The notes: a model not told the origin generated them from the sequence alone. 64,000 nucleotides of DNA from Oxyruncus cristatus (GCA_013399855.1 VXAY01003155.1:1060557-1124556); one strand, 5' to 3'. Counted from the first letter of the stretch, positions 13,460 to 27,349 are shown. Translations and numbers: made by a program.

Positions 13460-13717
13460 TCAGCCCTCTAATTTGCTGAGGTCTCTCTGCAGGGCCTCCC
13501 TGCCTTCAAGGCAGTCAACAGCTCCTCCCAGTTTTGTGTTGTCTGCAAACTTGCTCAATATCCCTTCCAGTCCTGTGTCCAAGTCATTTAAGAAGATGTT
13601 GAAGAGCGCAGGGCACAAGATGGAGCCCCGAGGAACCCCACTAGTGACATGTACCAGTCTGATGTCACCCCATTCACTATTAATGCTCGACCCACAAACC
13701 AGTTGCTCACTCACCAC
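13460..13717 (-). pseudogene. CR1-A ORF2 fragment: RT catalytic loop, mutated to FADN
   Basis: This continues the reverse transcriptase in a second frame: [22 protein letters not shown] (motif B region), then [13 protein letters not shown]. The catalytic motif C, normally F/YADD in this family, reads FADN. The FADN codons occupy 13538-13549 and the second Asp has become Asn (AAC, 13538-13540 on the minus strand). That change alone would abolish metal-dependent polymerisation. The fragment ends in [16 protein letters not shown], typical of the following helix region. Confidence 0.92.
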
Positions 13718-14118
13718 ATGATGTGTTTATCCAGCTGTGTACTGGACAGTTTGTCCAGAAGGATCCTGTGAGAGATAGTTACGAAAATTTTAATGAAATC
13801 CAAAAAGATTAATTCAACTGGCTTCCCTTGATCAGGTCGTTGGGTTACCTGGTCGTAAAAGGAAATCAGGTTTGATAAGCAGGACTTTCCTCTCATGAAG
13901 CCGTGCTGGATGTGGCCAATGACTGCAGTGTCTTTCAGGTGTTTTTCAATACTTCCCAAAATAATCTTTTCCATAACTTTAGCAGGTACTGAAGTGAGAC
14001 TGACACGCCTGTAGTTTCTGGGGTCCTCCTTCTTGCCCTTCTTGAAGATTGTGACAACATTCACCAGCTTCCAGTCAGCTGGGACCTCTCCGGGTTCCCC
14101 AGACCACTCAATAAGCAA
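13711..14118 (-). pseudogene. CR1-A ORF2 fragment: reverse transcriptase, N-terminal part
   Basis: The 135-codon open stretch carries the CR1/LINE reverse-transcriptase core: PADWKL, IFKKGKKEDPRNYR, SLTSVPAK, MEKIILGSIEKHL, GF.RGKSCL and the palm segment ELIFLDFIKIF, which holds the first catalytic Asp of motif A. In a working element ORF2 encodes an endonuclease plus reverse transcriptase that copies its own RNA at a nicked target. Here the endonuclease is missing, the frame stops after LDKHIMW and homology continues in another frame at 13717. Upstream codons (reading IHARILKELL at about 14140-14170) also belong to the domain, so the listed Met is not a true start. It is a dead fragment. Confidence 0.92.
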
Positions 14119-17100
14119 GAGTGTTTTTGCGATGACATTAAGTAGCTCTTTGAGGATTCTGGCATGAATCCTAGATCAAGGAGGGCATCTTTCTGAGTTG
14201 GCTCCCTTAGGATCTGTTCCATAAAGCTGTTATCCAGGTTATTTTTGTGCCTGCCTGGAGGTACCTCACTGAAATCTGAAATCAATCAAGGACCCTGCTT
14301 TGCAGGGAGATCTAGAAAGCCCACCAAGGTATCGTTAGCCTAAAGAGGCATTGCAGCATCACTCATGGCCCTTCCCTGAGCAGGAAGAGTGGTTCCAGAG
14401 CTGTAATTCCCTCCTGGTGGGCATAACCCTGGGTTCCTTGCCAAGTCTGAAAATACAGGTACAGCCTTGCTAGGGGGTCCTGCAGCTCCTATGGCTGCCA
14501 GCTGCCACCGGTGAGGCATAAATTTGCCTTTGCCTCTACAAGGTGCTCTCTCTCCCTGTCTCTTTATTACTTTCCATCGGGAAAGTGTTTTCTGTCACCC
14601 AAAAAAAGACACTCAACATCCTTAAAGAAACAGTGTCTTGGTCTTTCTTGTGTTGAATCAAGCAGAAGCTCAAAGCACCTCTCTAAGCAGTATCGCACTG
14701 CTCAGCTGAAACTTTATAGCGTTTGGGTTAAACAAAGCGGAGAAAAAAAAATTCTTTCATTAACTTATTTATTGAAAGACCTTGTCTGTATGACATTTAA
14801 CACTTTTTATAGACTGTAAAGTACAGAGTTTAGTCAGCTAGTTACTCTACTTGAATGGTTTTTCATTCTGTGTTCTCCAGTATAAAACATCCTTCAGTGT
14901 TTCAGTGTTATCTGTAGATGTCACCAAGAGTATCTCTCTTTCAGGAAATGGATTGTTTTTTAAATTTAATGCTCAACTTCATAAGGGTCTTCAAATTAGA
15001 TCATTGCTCTTGCATAATCTTGTTTTGGTGCAAGGTATGTTACATGGTGAAATGGGACTTACTTTTCTAAAAGTAGGAACTTTTTAAAATATCTGTGATT
15101 TTTTCCCTTGCTTCATATTGTTCAGAGCTTCAAAGAATACAGTTGTTTATAACCTTGCAATCTATTCCCCTCTACTGAGATGTTTTTACTGTGACTGTAA
15201 TTCATATATTTGGAAGTCATGTACATGAAACCATTTTTCCAGAAGACATAAATCCCATTGGAATCAGTTGGATATAAAGAACTTAGTATTTGGCTAAATA
15301 AAATGATGACTTTAGAATCCTAAGAATAAATAAATGGTGATAAATTATCTGTCTCAATTTCACCAACAACTATAATTTCAGAAAAATTCTTTTACCAATG
15401 ATTACAAGATTCATTAATTCATCTTTTGCCATCAGAACTAAGAAATTGGAAAATATTCAAAACTAGAATCAAATTTCACAGTTTGATAAGGAACTAACAG
15501 ATCTCTGAGAACTATGAGGTGCAACTGTTCTCAGAGTAATTGTTGAGTAACTGAATACTAATTCTTTGACAAACAGAATAACATAAGCTTTTAGGTAATA
15601 ACTCATTTCTAATACCAAAGACTGGCTAACAAAACAGAATTTATTTTGGTCACTTACAAATATAGGTCAGTTAACTATAGTTAAAATAGCTTTATGCTCT
15701 GGTGGACTAAATACAATAAAAATGAGAAAATTCTGTGTTTTAATTGCTATTTTGATATCTATTTTATTTAACTTTTCTTCGGCAAGTTACACAGATTTCT
15801 TATGTTTAGCTTTTGCTACCCATAAAAAAAAAGATATATGGTTCATAAATACTCATAGCTCTTGTTTATGTCAGATGTTGTGATAATTAGTAAAAGTTTG
15901 TTCAGTTAGTAGTAGAGTCATCTTGAAATTCTTAATGAATCATTTTCCATTTATTCTATTGTATTGATCTTCGATTTTTAAAAAGTAGTTTGGAGTAAGA
16001 TAAACTGGTCTATGAAAAGTAATACTATGCATATAATTATTAGTAAACATTGAATTAATTATTTAGAGTTAGATGTTGGAAACACCTGTTTGGTGCACAG
16101 ATTTAACAGGGTAACTAATTTATAATGTTTGGTCTTGTTTCTTCCAATTTGAATATATGTCAATTATTTGTAAAGCAAATTTTTGAAACCTACAATACAA
16201 GTGGGCCACACATATTTATAAGAAAGTTTATTGATTTACATGAATAATTGCTTTAATAATTTATAAGAGATCTTTGAAGATGTGACTGTTACGTTTCAGA
16301 AGGGACAAATGGCAGATGGGTGCTCTTCAGAGTATAAAAATTATTTGGAAATAGTAACATTGTGATGCACATACACACACATAAATAAATGAAGAGAAAA
16401 CAGCATGGGGTGTAACAAGGATAATGAACACACATATATGACGATAGAAGATTTGGGTTTACATAGTAGTTAGTTTTTTTAAATGGTAAGTATACTGCAG
16501 TTAGAGAACCACAGAGATTGCCTGGGAAGACATCTTAATTTCATAAAAATAATCAATAGAAACTATGTAGTAGAGATCATCAAAGACACAAAACCCCCAA
16601 CATTAAAATAAATAAATTTTCTGGAGAATACCAAATAAAACTTACTTAGCTACATAAAGTCAGACTTAATGCACAAATATGAAATAATGGGTTTAGAACT
16701 AAATAGGCAGTGATTGTTGAACAGTGGTAGCTGTTAGCAAAGAGACAGACTGAAAGTTAGCAGAAAAAAAATCATTACTATGATTTTACTGTAGAAAATG
16801 TCTGATGGTAGAACACATGAAGAAAATATAATGGGAAACAAAGTTTAGCAAACAAAATAACCTGTGCAGCTGGACCTTCTTGTAAAAATTTTGTTCATTT
16901 TAGTCATGTCTTTTTAATGATATCTATATCCCTATCTTTTGGGTGAATACAAACAGTGGGATAGGGCATTTTTCTGCACTCAAATAGGTCCTAAAGACAG
17001 TACTAATTACAAGGCAGTTGAGGTAAGGTAATACTTCACCTGAGAAATGAACCTTATAAAGTTACACACTTTATAAAGAAGGAACCATATAGTATAAAAG

Positions 17101-18076
17101 TATAAACTATATTACAAATAAATGACAAGTAAATTAAAAATTTAAAAAGTATATTATGAGTAAATTGTGAAATAATAGCATTGAATTAAAGCTGCGTACT
17201 TGCAAAGACATTTGGAGAATGCTTGGGGGTTTTTGTTAACTGTTATTTCATTTCAAATTTTATTTGAAACTTTCTGATATCATGAGAAAAACTGGAGCAT
17301 CTAATACAATGTTCGATGTTATATGTGGTATCTTTCTTTTCATAAAGCTACTTTATTGAATGAGCCTGAAACAGGAGGATGTCTGTATTACATACAGTTA
17401 GGGATAGATTTCTAATTTATTGAAGGTAATAATCATCTGTCTACAGGCTCAGATGTTCTTTTGATCAGGTCTCTTCGCTTTCTTGTATTTTGTGCATCTA
17501 GTTTTTGGTTGCTACCATTATTTTTATATATTAAAGGTCTTTAAAGAATTTATTTATTTAATATATAGCAGTGTTATTCTGTTTCCAAAAGTGCAGTACA
17601 AACACAATCATGACAAGTACTTATGCTACTTGAAAAAGCGTTCAGATGTCTCCTCTCTGCAATAACAAGCTAATACATGCAACATTTGAAAGAAAATAAT
17701 TAAAAAATAAAATGTGTAACTTTTTTTGTCTAAGTCAAACAGTAATTTGTAAAAAAAAAATCCTTTTCCCACTTTTAAGCTGAAGAGAAATCTTCATCAT
17801 CTACAAACACTCCTCTGGTTTTAAGCCAAAATTACTCCCATTTATCAGAAAACTGAGGTATCATTCAAACCACATCTTTATTTCTGCAAAACATTGGAAA
17901 GGACCATAATCTGAAGTAGAGTTATCCTAGAAAATGTTTTCATTAACTGAATTATTCACCCAGTTTAGAGAGCATTCTATACGGTTCGTTTTTTTTCTTT
18001 TTTCTTCATTAGAAAACAACCTCTTCTTGCACAATGATTCTTTAAATATTATTTAAACGCTATTAAATATTTTCTA

Positions 18077-18099
18077 TTCCATATGCAATGCATATGGAA
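18077..18099. repeat. Near-perfect 23-bp palindrome
   Basis: TTCCATATGCA (18077-18087) and TGCATATGGAA (18089-18099) are exact reverse complements around a single central A. It contains two CATATG E-box-type hexamers. Confidence 0.75.
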
Positions 18100-20629
18100 G
18101 TCCTAAAAATGTAGAATACTTCCTAGAGAAATTTGTGTTGCAATATATCTTAAAACCAGTGAAACTGGTCAAAGTGTCTCTTTTACAGCCCATTTAGAAT
18201 CTATTATCCATACACTTTGATGATAATTATTCTAGCTGTTTAGAGCATCTTTAATTAGGCACAAAACCCAGACCAATAAAGGTATTCATATGGCAGATTC
18301 TCAGGAAATGAATAAGTTTCTGTAGTGAGTCAGAAAGTTTAAAACTTAAATGTGAGAAGTTGGTCACACTATAAAAACATCCTCAATATGAATCCATTAA
18401 AATCCAAATGGCTTTGCTGAAATATTACAGAACTGGAACAGAGGAAAAATATATTGTGTCCTTTTTTAAAAAAATAAAAACCAATTTGTGGGGAGAAAGG
18501 GAAGCATTCAGAAAAGCAGAGCTGAATTATGGCAGTGCCCTAGCTGGAACTTGGGAAACAAGCAAATTACATTACAGTTTCTGAAAAAAATAGACTTCAA
18601 TATATCTGGTTTTTTAATGTGAGGAGAACATAAACTTTGCTTTCATTCTTTCATGACTATTTTTATTAATTTTATTCCTTTATTTCTTACCACCATCACC
18701 AAAAATTAAAATCTAGAAGCTTCTAATGTGGAATTAATGCAGTATTTCCCAGGCATGCTGGTATAGAGGTTCTCTAACTGCAAATAAAAATATTTATATT
18801 CCCTGGAAGCCAAAGTTTAGGTCTTGTCCGAGCTAACTCTGGTCATTAGTTTTCAAAAGTGGATACATGGAGTCCAATGACAAACACAGTGTTTAAAACT
18901 GAATTAAGGTATTACAAGCGGAATTCCTTCTTTTTCTTTTCAATGTGGACAATAAAGTCCTACCCCATTTAATTAAGAAAAGTTTCTGCCAGAAAATGCA
19001 CACAAAAATGTCCTCTGGTGTTGTTCTTCTCAGACTCTTGTGTGAAAAAAAAAAAAAAGGCCTTGCCTATGTAAGGGTGATTCAGTTTGTACAGTGCCAA
19101 ATATGATGACTTTTTTATAATCTGACAAATAGTTTGAAATAACAGGAGCATATAAAAGTAAATGATAGTCATTGCCTCTTAGAAAATTAATCACAGACCT
19201 TGTATGGTCTCTTTTTATTAGTTACCTTCAAAGGCTTTGTTAAGCATATAAACTCACATATTCTATAACATCTGTACAGGAGTCAAGTCCTGCTGAAAAT
19301 TTCTGGGTACCTGTTTCTTGGATTTTATCTGTTTAATTGTTGCATCAAGTATTAGTTTTATCTTAAATGAATCAGAGATAATTATAATCAGATATTCTCT
19401 CATGGTGAAAGAACTGATACAAAGGCTATGGAACAGTTTCCATTAGGTAACCAAGGCAGCTTAATGAAGAAGTGTTCAAGAACTTGTACGCTGAGCACTT
19501 TCCTTATGAACAGAGAGGCTCAGCTGAAGAAAGTTCTAGTTCAAACCCTGCTTATACACCTGTTTGTAATGTTGGTAGCCCTTACAAGTACTCATTCAAT
19601 GAAAGAACCTCAACAGACTCCGGCATTTATTTCAGTACAGATAAGATGCTAGGCTTTTAATTAAACTCTGCATGTGTATTGAAACTTCCTGGGACCATTT
19701 GGGTTTTGAAGAAAGAAGAAGCAATCTCTTGAGAAGACATTACTTTTTTTTTTTCACGTTTACTAGACCCAATATTTTGGGGTCACTTCTGTTTGAATTC
19801 CTAGCAATAATACAGGTGGCTTTGCTCTTTTGTTTGTATTTGGGTGAGTGTTTTTTATCTTATTTAAAGCAATTTGCACTATGTCTATCAATATCTGTCA
19901 GTGACATATAAATCACAACGAAATAGAATCACATCTGCTTAATAAAAAAAATTAACAAAAGATTAGCAATAAAGAACACCAAATCTGAGCAAAAAAAAAG
20001 ATGTAATTGTCTAATTTTTTGGCAGTATGCAACAGCTTCTCCACAATCTGTAAAACTACAGCCAGTTTTAATAATGCAAAAATACTTATTTGATCACTAA
20101 AATGAGCAACAACTATGAAGTAACCAGGTTATACATACAAAGTAAATAATAGAATCACATGAAATAAAAAAAAAAAAGACTCTTCACATTCCCTTCATTT
20201 ACTACGATGTTGCAAAGTAAGATTGTGTTTCCAATGATCGAAGTACTGTATAAACCAGCTTTGTAGTGTTAAATATAAGACAACACTAAGAAAGCCTAGA
20301 CAATACTATGTTGCTACCAGCATCAAACCATCTGTGTGTTTCATTAGAGCCATCATTCCTACTTTCTTGATAAGCAGTGTTAGCTAGGCATTATTTGAAT
20401 AATCTTACAAGGTTGCATGTCTGCCAATTGAAAATCCAGCCATCAGTAAACTTTTTTTCTGCTGCTCATGCTTTGCTCTCGCTCTTTGCTTGACTTAGCA
20501 CTGAAATCGTTGGTTGGAATATTCTACATTTCTTTGACTAAAAAATGTATTCTAGCTAACTGACCCATAAAAGTTGATGACAATTCAAGAAGTATTTCTC
20601 AGAGGAATCATAGACTCTCTTCAGTGTTT

Positions 20630-20706
20630 TATATATATATACGTATGTGCATATATATATATATCTCCCCATATATATGTACATATGTATGTACATGATT
20701 ATGTAT
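20630..20706. repeat. TA/TG/TACA alternating pyrimidine-purine tract
   Basis: Alternating (TA)n runs at 20630-20640 and 20650-20664 and again after a CTCCCC break, followed by GTACATATGTATGTACAT. It is a compound microsatellite; the peptide of alternating Tyr/Ile that it could encode is an artefact. Confidence 0.8.
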
Positions 20707-21768
20707 ACAAACACAGGGTAGGTTTTGTCTAAAACACTAGTGCACATCTTTTATGTTTTCTATGGAAACTGTAGCTCCTCAGGCTTAAAGCAAATGTAAT
20801 TTAAAGTATCTCATGCTATACTGCCATGTAGACCAACAGCCTTGAAAAGCTTTTATCATTAACAACAGCTCTGAGAGTGTTTTTACAGGGACTTTTCTGT
20901 ATTTTCATGTGACTTTTCTTTGTTTTGTAAACTGCTGAAGGAAAATAGTGCTCTAAACCTATAAGCCAGGTTTGTGGTATAAATTGGGAAGATGATTTTT
21001 GTAGCACCTTCTGGGTTCACAATACATTTAAGTTTAAATATGTTTTCTAAAACATCTGATTCAAATACACCCTAACTGTTACTGATTGGGATGAAATAGG
21101 CCCAGTCCCATACCAAATTTAGGAAATATGTAAAAATTCAAATATTTAGATTTCAAGTGGAAAATTAAATCAAAGATATTCCTGGAAAACGGGAAATGTG
21201 ATTTATTACCCTTATTTTTTTCTCCAAAACAACCCAAATACCTCAATCACTGTAAGTAAATTTATTTTTGACATTAAATTATTGCCAATCAACCAAGAAG
21301 AATGAGTGTAAAGTAGATTACGCACAAATGTTCACCTATGTCTCTTCACAATTGCTGAAGCATTGCACTACAAATCTGTCTCAACCATGTATTTGCATAA
21401 CATAAATCCAATTCATTTTATATGAATAGTGATGGAGATAGTACTTTTTTATATCTTCAGATCACTGAGGTATCCTATTTTCTCTGATCTAAGAATATGC
21501 ACACAGCAGAACACATACAGTTTCCATACAGTGCTAAATACTAGGTAAGAAGAAAGAATTATATTCTGTGTTAGAATACATGTTCTGTATTTTAACATAG
21601 ATGTATTATATACTGTACTGTAAACATAATTATGGATGTAATTTACTCCAGAGTTTGCAATAGATTTGGAATTTTTAGAAATTAGTAAACACTAGCAGGA
21701 GAAAATCCATTAAGAAAGAGATTATGCCAGTAGAGAGTTATTTGTGTAATTAATATAATATACTAGGT

Positions 21769-21791
21769 TGTAATGTTATTGTAACATTACA
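21769..21791. repeat. Hairpin-forming inverted repeat, 10-bp arms, 3-nt loop
   Basis: TGTAATGTTA (21769-21778), TTG, TAACATTACA (21782-21791): exact arms with a tight loop. No neighbouring gene or terminator context. Confidence 0.75.
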
Positions 21792-24700
21792 GTATAATGG
21801 TTAATCGTAATTGGTCCAATATATCTTTAGATGGTATCATGAAGTTTTACTACAAAAGTACTATAAGCAGAGATATACTGCGGTTTCGTATTTTTCTTGA
21901 AAACTGAAAACAAAGTTAGGTGGGATTTTAATGTGGAAGAATTTGTGCCCATTAGAGATCTGTTTCTAAACAGGAAAGCCAATGTGGTTGTAAAAAAGGC
22001 TGAAGATTTCCAGGAAAAGGCATTGTTCTCTTTCGGGAATAGAGTAGTTTAAAGCATTCCTTTGAAAGAGAAGGAAGTTACTTAGCCCAGAAGGGAATAG
22101 AAGGTCAGACAGAATGAATACTAAAGATTGAAGATTTGTTGCTGCACAACTGTAGAAACTTTTATAATTTTTTAATAGAAATATCTTGCTAAGTAGCATT
22201 TAGGCATTTTCCAGTACTAGAGACCTGGACAATTTTCAGTTCATGTAATTACATTGTTACTGACTCTCTCCCTCCCTGAAGTTTCAGTTACTTTCATCAT
22301 CATTCTTTCACATCCTGTCCAGAACTACCAAAGGTTTCTGTATTAACAGGACTTATGTTCTAAATAGACCTAGTGACAAGCACTTTAAATTCAAAATGGT
22401 AATTTAAAGTCCAGAATCATGCAAACAAAACAAGCTTCATTTTTTCTCCAATTATTTGCAAAATAAAATTTGCCTAAGAAGAAATGTACTTTAAACTATT
22501 CCTTTCTTGTTAAGTTAAACATCGTGTTTGACCCAAATGATTCCTTTTCAATTTTAAGGTCCACTGAAATTTTTATGACGATCATATTTGGAATTAACAA
22601 TGAATCAATTGTTTAAATAATACAATTTTAATCTAGGTATGATTTCACTAGACAATGAAGTATTCTCAATGGATTATTTAGTATTTTATGGAGTCAGTGG
22701 CAACGTATTAAAAGAAACTGAGAACTAATCTGATAGGTGACACAACACTTGCAATGTAACCCAGCTGAAATGTGGTGCAATTTCCCCTAGACTTGCTCGT
22801 GTTAATGGAAGGCTAAAACCCACTAGTTCTCTGACACACTGGTATGTTAATAGAGCCTAAACAGTCAGCTGAGGGTATTGGGTTAAGCATATAAAATCCT
22901 TTAAAGTTAATGGCAAAGTATTAATTGACTTCAATAAAGACAAATTTTCCTCCATCATGTTGAGACAGAAGATGTGGTGGTTACTGCTGCAGAGCAGCCT
23001 GATGTTAGTGAGAGCAGGATGATGCTAAGGGAATGCAACCAGGTCACACCCAGCTTTCCCCTTCTGGAGGCGCAGAGCAACTGTGATCAGAAGGGAAATG
23101 AACTGCTGCTCTGCAGAAATTCAGGCCCAGGCTAACAATGGAGTTTGCAGTATTGTGAAACGACTATTCACAGTACTACCTTTGTAGAACAAATTTCACC
23201 TAAAACAAATGGAAAGCAAATCACTAATGGAAACATATGGAAAGCAAATCAGTAAATGATATTCAGAAAGTCAACATTTTAAAAACAAAAAGAAATTTGC
23301 ATTTAAAATGTCAGAACCTATTTTCAATATGTATCGAGAGCAAAGGAGATCAGACACAGAGAAATTTGAAACTTACTTTTTCTCTGCAACCTAAGGCAGC
23401 ACTTGTCCATATTTATAGATTGCTCTCTGATCTGATCTCAATGAACAGTTCACTAGTTACAATAGAATAAGTTACAGAGAAAAAGGCAAATCATGGTACA
23501 TACATCAAGTTATTGTTGGGAATGTCTTCTTTGAAAACCAGTAGTGCTTTTATTCAAAGCATTTTTAATTGATAGGCTCATCCTTTCTTATCAAGATATT
23601 TTTTTCTATTCGTTATGCCTGTGAGCCTGAGTTCAGTACCCCACAGATATCTATAGTTATTTTCAGGCAAGCACCATAGTAATTCCCAAAGGTACAAACA
23701 CAGCAGATTCACATGGCAATGCTGCAAACGTGGTCTAGTTCTGGAACTGCATGTGTTATCTCAGTGTTACAGGAAAGTCTACTTCTTAACAGTGAATCAT
23801 GGAGCTTATTTATTGTGTTGCTAATGTAGTCAAAATGATAATAATCTGACTTCACAAAATATCCTAAGGAATACTGTATTCTAATTGGAGTCTAATCCTG
23901 CAAATTCCATACAGATACTACTGGTTTTAGGGAGCGATTTCCCAGTTAAAAGGCTGTACATGTGAATTAGTTTTAATGCAAAGAATGAGAGAGAATACAT
24001 CTCAGAATATTCATGTTTTAGCAGCAAACACATTCCAAGTGTGATCTGTGTGGTCTAATTTTCATTTTCTTGTTATTGGATGTAGGATGTCACCAGATCC
24101 AAAATACATTAGAATAAAAACACAGTAGACATGTACAGCAAACATATATTATTAAAAAATTATTTTGATTAAATAAGTCCTAAGCGAAACCAATTCAAAA
24201 GTTTTGAAGAAGTTACTGTTAAAAAATATTCTTTGTTCACTCTAGATGGAGAGATTTATTGTGGCATACGTAATTCCAGAATGGATTTTTTTTCCCCTTG
24301 TTTCTGTATTTCAGTTATCTTACTGACCAGACAAGCTAATTTTCATTTTTTAAACTATAATACTAGCTGGGATAAAAGAAACCTCAGGTTCTTATCTGAT
24401 AAATGTATCTTCTCTTCTCAGTTTTGTGCATTTCTGCATTTATCTTATTTGACAACAACAAAAGAAACAATACATTTTAAGAGTATCTCAGAAAGAACCA
24501 AGTAGTACAGTATTTCCATGCTTATCTCCAAAAAAACACAGTGTCTTCTAAATTATTTCTTAGTAACTAGCTAAACATGTGGATCTAAGAAAATCTCCAT
24601 CTTCTGAGCCTTTCAAAGCTGGAACAAATTCTAGTCATATCATGAAATCCTAAACACCATTCTGTTGTCAACCAAGAAATTTTTACGGAGAATTCAAAGA

Positions 24701-25388
24701 CCTTTCTCCCTGTTTTCTGGAAATAAAACAGTAGGAATGTAAACCTAACTTGGAAACCTGTGCAGTTTGTGATGTAAATGTTTCCAAATATCATCTCTTC
24801 CTTGGACCTCTAGCTGTAATGGGAAGGAAGAATTGTGTCTCTATAGATAATGCATGTAAGATCCAAAGATTTCCACTATTTCCAGATACAGCTTGTAGGA
24901 AAAACAGACCCATATTTTGCTGGAATCTGTTGAGAGATATGCTTCTATGAAACATTGTTTTTGACTTACTGCAGATGCCCCCAGGCATCTGTTCGTCTGA
25001 AAACTCACAGCCAACTGCACCCACTTCATCGGCCCTGATGTCCTCAGTCCTGTTACCCTGCACTGGTTTACTCAGTTCTGAGTGCTGTCTTGTCTGCTGG
25101 TGATTGCCCAGGACAAATTTCTGAGAGGGCCAAGAGCTGCCAAGAAGCAGTTTAGAGTCTGTCTGACAGAAAATTTACAATGAAAGCATAAAACAGTTTT
25201 CATTATGGCTGCATGCTTCATTTAAGACTGTGCACTTCAAGCACGTGTGTGTCTATGGAAATTCTAGCTGCACTTTCTGCTGTGCAGAGGCTTCAATGTA
25301 GGACATCTGTATATCGCAGAAACTGGACCTTTGGGAAATCTAACATTAGTCTTTAACAGCTACACTGAGAAAAAATATTGAAGTTTAT

Positions 25389-25466
25389 CCCTGCCCAGGG
25401 CACAGGGGTTGGAACTAGATGATCTTTAAGGTCCTTTCCAACCCAAACCATTCTGTGATGGTATGA
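25389..25466 (+). mobile_element. CR1 LINE scrap F (3' tail only)
   Basis: About 78 bp match the extreme 3' UTR of CR1: CCCTGCCCAGGGCACAGGGG, then TTGGAACTAGATGATCTTTA, AAGGTCCTTTCCAACCCAAA and the terminal TTCTGTGATGGTATGA, an eroded copy of the tail repeat. No ORF2 sequence remains. The 3' text differs from copies A/C (which end in AACTCAGCATATTC), so it is a different subfamily. Confidence 0.88.
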
Positions 25467-27210
25467 CTCAAACTGCTCTTCTCCCAGTAATGTTACAAAC
25501 CTCCATGTCTCATTCAAATTTTTGAGAACCTTGTCCATTGTCCTTTGTCCTGCAATAGCTTGAAACACTAAGTTTAAGTGGTATGTTGAATTGTTTTGAC
25601 TGGGAACTGGTCTGTCTTCTAAGCTTATGAGGGAGATGATAAGAAAGTCTGGAGGCTTTCAAAGTTAACCTGAAACCTTACAGCAAAGTAATTAGCAAGG
25701 TATATAGATGAAAAGGAGAAAGCATCCAACCTCTGGCATCTATATTTGAGTGTGTGATTGCCAATTGTCTTGCACTGAAAGCATCACTAAACTTGAGGAG
25801 CTGTTAAAGTGTGTCTCAATGGGTGGGGAGTGATACACAGAAACACCACTCATATTAATCTACTTTAATTGCATACAAAGTGAATAATCCTGATATATAT
25901 CCATTTAGGGTTTTCCCCCTCATTCTCTCAGCACCGTTCTGTGTAAAATGAAAGTCATGTTATCATTATCTTTCAAATTCTTGCAAAGATGCATTGATGT
26001 GTCTTCTTCACAGATGGCCATGAACAGTAAGTTTTACATTAACATGTATAGCCTTCAGACTTTTGGAACTATTTTAAAGCTGAATTTATTCTCCATTAAC
26101 TCTTTTCAGGCAGCAGTGGTGGTTTCTGCATATTGTGTAGTTTGGTTCATAACTTTCCCCACCAAAAAAACCTTTTAGTTGTGGCAGCACTGAAGTGCTA
26201 AAACTTTCTTTCCAGGGTCCCCATCTGCAAAGAAAATGGACAGAGGATAAAGGAACAGCCTATAACACTTTCAGTCACCATTTTCACTGATAATGTCTAG
26301 GTTAAATAATGGGAAGTATACCTATGCCTACACAAAATGCAACTAATTGCTTTGCATTTCACTTGGCCCCTTAGAATATGCCAGTATACCCAAGCATCTC
26401 AACATCACTAACCTCTGTAAAATGCTATAGGAAAAAATGGCCTAAACAAATGAAATGTTGATCTGCTTTTTATTAATTTCATTTTTTATCTTCTTGTATA
26501 CAGACATTTGACAGCTGTGACATTCATGGGCAATGCATTTGAAAAAGAAGACATAAATATTCAGAGACATATTAGAATGCTGTTCAATGTAAGCACCTGT
26601 CTACTTAGTGTTGACAGAAAATCATTTACTTTGCTTTATGCATGTTCTCTCCAGAGACTACAGAGGTCCTATTTTATTTAAAGAGCTGGTCCCAACATCA
26701 GTACTAGCTCTTGAAAATGCAATATATACATCTAATTATATTTATTAAGGAAACAACTTTGGTTTATATTTTCAATAATACTGAACCAATTCTTCCAACC
26801 TCTACTTCAGAATTTCCTTCTCTGGGGAAATAAAAGTAGAAAGGGAAAAGGGAATGACGAGTAGAAAAAGTATGAACTCTTGGTGTCTTTAATTATGACA
26901 TCACAAAAGATGATACAGTCAGCACAATATAATGAAAATAAGATATAAAAAAATATATGTAATGAAAAAGGGATCACTGCCTAATCTTTTTGGTAGCCCA
27001 TGCTCATACAGTTCTACTAACTTTAGGAATTGACATAAATACAGTTCATTTAAGTATAAAAAATAAGGGAAATAGATGCTCAATGTCAGGTTAATTTGAA
27101 AAAACTGCTTAAAGCATTATTAAATGTACACTTTTTTCTGCTTTTTGATAGTACGCCAAAAGACTAGTGGAAACAAGAATCATCAGATGACTGGGACTGC
27201 TAAAGCTCTC
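25467..27210. other. AT-rich unique DNA, no gene recognised
   Basis: No transposon, RNA gene or exon that I can support. The stretch around 26280-26380 (holding AACTAATTGCTTTGCATTTC) is mildly enhancer-like but not enough to call. Confidence 0.5.
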
Positions 27211-27349
27211 AAAAAAAACCCAAACAACACAACACAACAAAACAAACAAAAAAAAAACAACCCCCAAAAATATTTCAAAAACCCAAAATAAACAAGCAAA
27301 CAAAGAAACAACCCCCAAACCAAAATGAGAGGAAAGGAGAGGAGAGGAG
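27211..27349. repeat. A/C low-complexity tract leading into a purine run
   Basis: Degenerate (CAAA)/(CAACA) sequence with CCCCC islands at 27211-27323, then GAGAGGAAAGGAGAGGAGAG just before an N. It resembles the 12.4-kb tract and directly abuts the pentanucleotide array, so it may be the seed from which that array grew. Confidence 0.85.

Larger units (their letters stand above)
12695..14510 (-). mobile_element. CR1 LINE copy A, 5'-truncated, degenerate
   Basis: The 3' tail lies at the left edge (TCACAGAATCACAGAAT at about 12696, complement of the ATTCTGTG-type CR1 terminus), and ORF2 reads leftward from about 14.2 kb. Reading down the minus strand, reverse-transcriptase fingers/palm, the catalytic loop, then the C-terminal region up to the 3' UTR appear in order, in shifting frames. 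The right end is uncertain: clear CR1 protein homology reaches about 14190, while raised GC continues to about 14510, so 14190-14510 may be more 5' CR1 sequence or other DNA. No target-site duplication is visible, as expected for CR1. Its 3' UTR closely resembles that of copy C (both end CCTTCCAACTCAGCATATTC then TGTGATTC), so both belong to one subfamily. Confidence 0.93.
14511..25388. other. AT-rich unique DNA, no gene recognised
   Basis: About 11 kb holds only scattered short palindromes (18077-18099, 21769-21791), a TA/TG tract at 20630-20706 and homopolymer runs. A slightly GC-richer patch at about 22975-23140 has no recognised identity. No open frame shows a family motif. Intergenic or intronic. 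Confidence 0.55.

Noticed and set aside
13320..13721. 133-codon plus-strand frame
   Set aside because: Antisense shadow of CR1-A ORF2.
24233..25063. Several 62-90 codon frames on both strands
   Set aside because: Mutually overlapping, motif-free, no conserved-exon features.
25998..26040. Acceptor TCTTCTTCACAG followed 13 nt later by the donor GTAAGT
   Set aside because: A 13-nt exon is too short to support without RNA data; both sites are common motifs.
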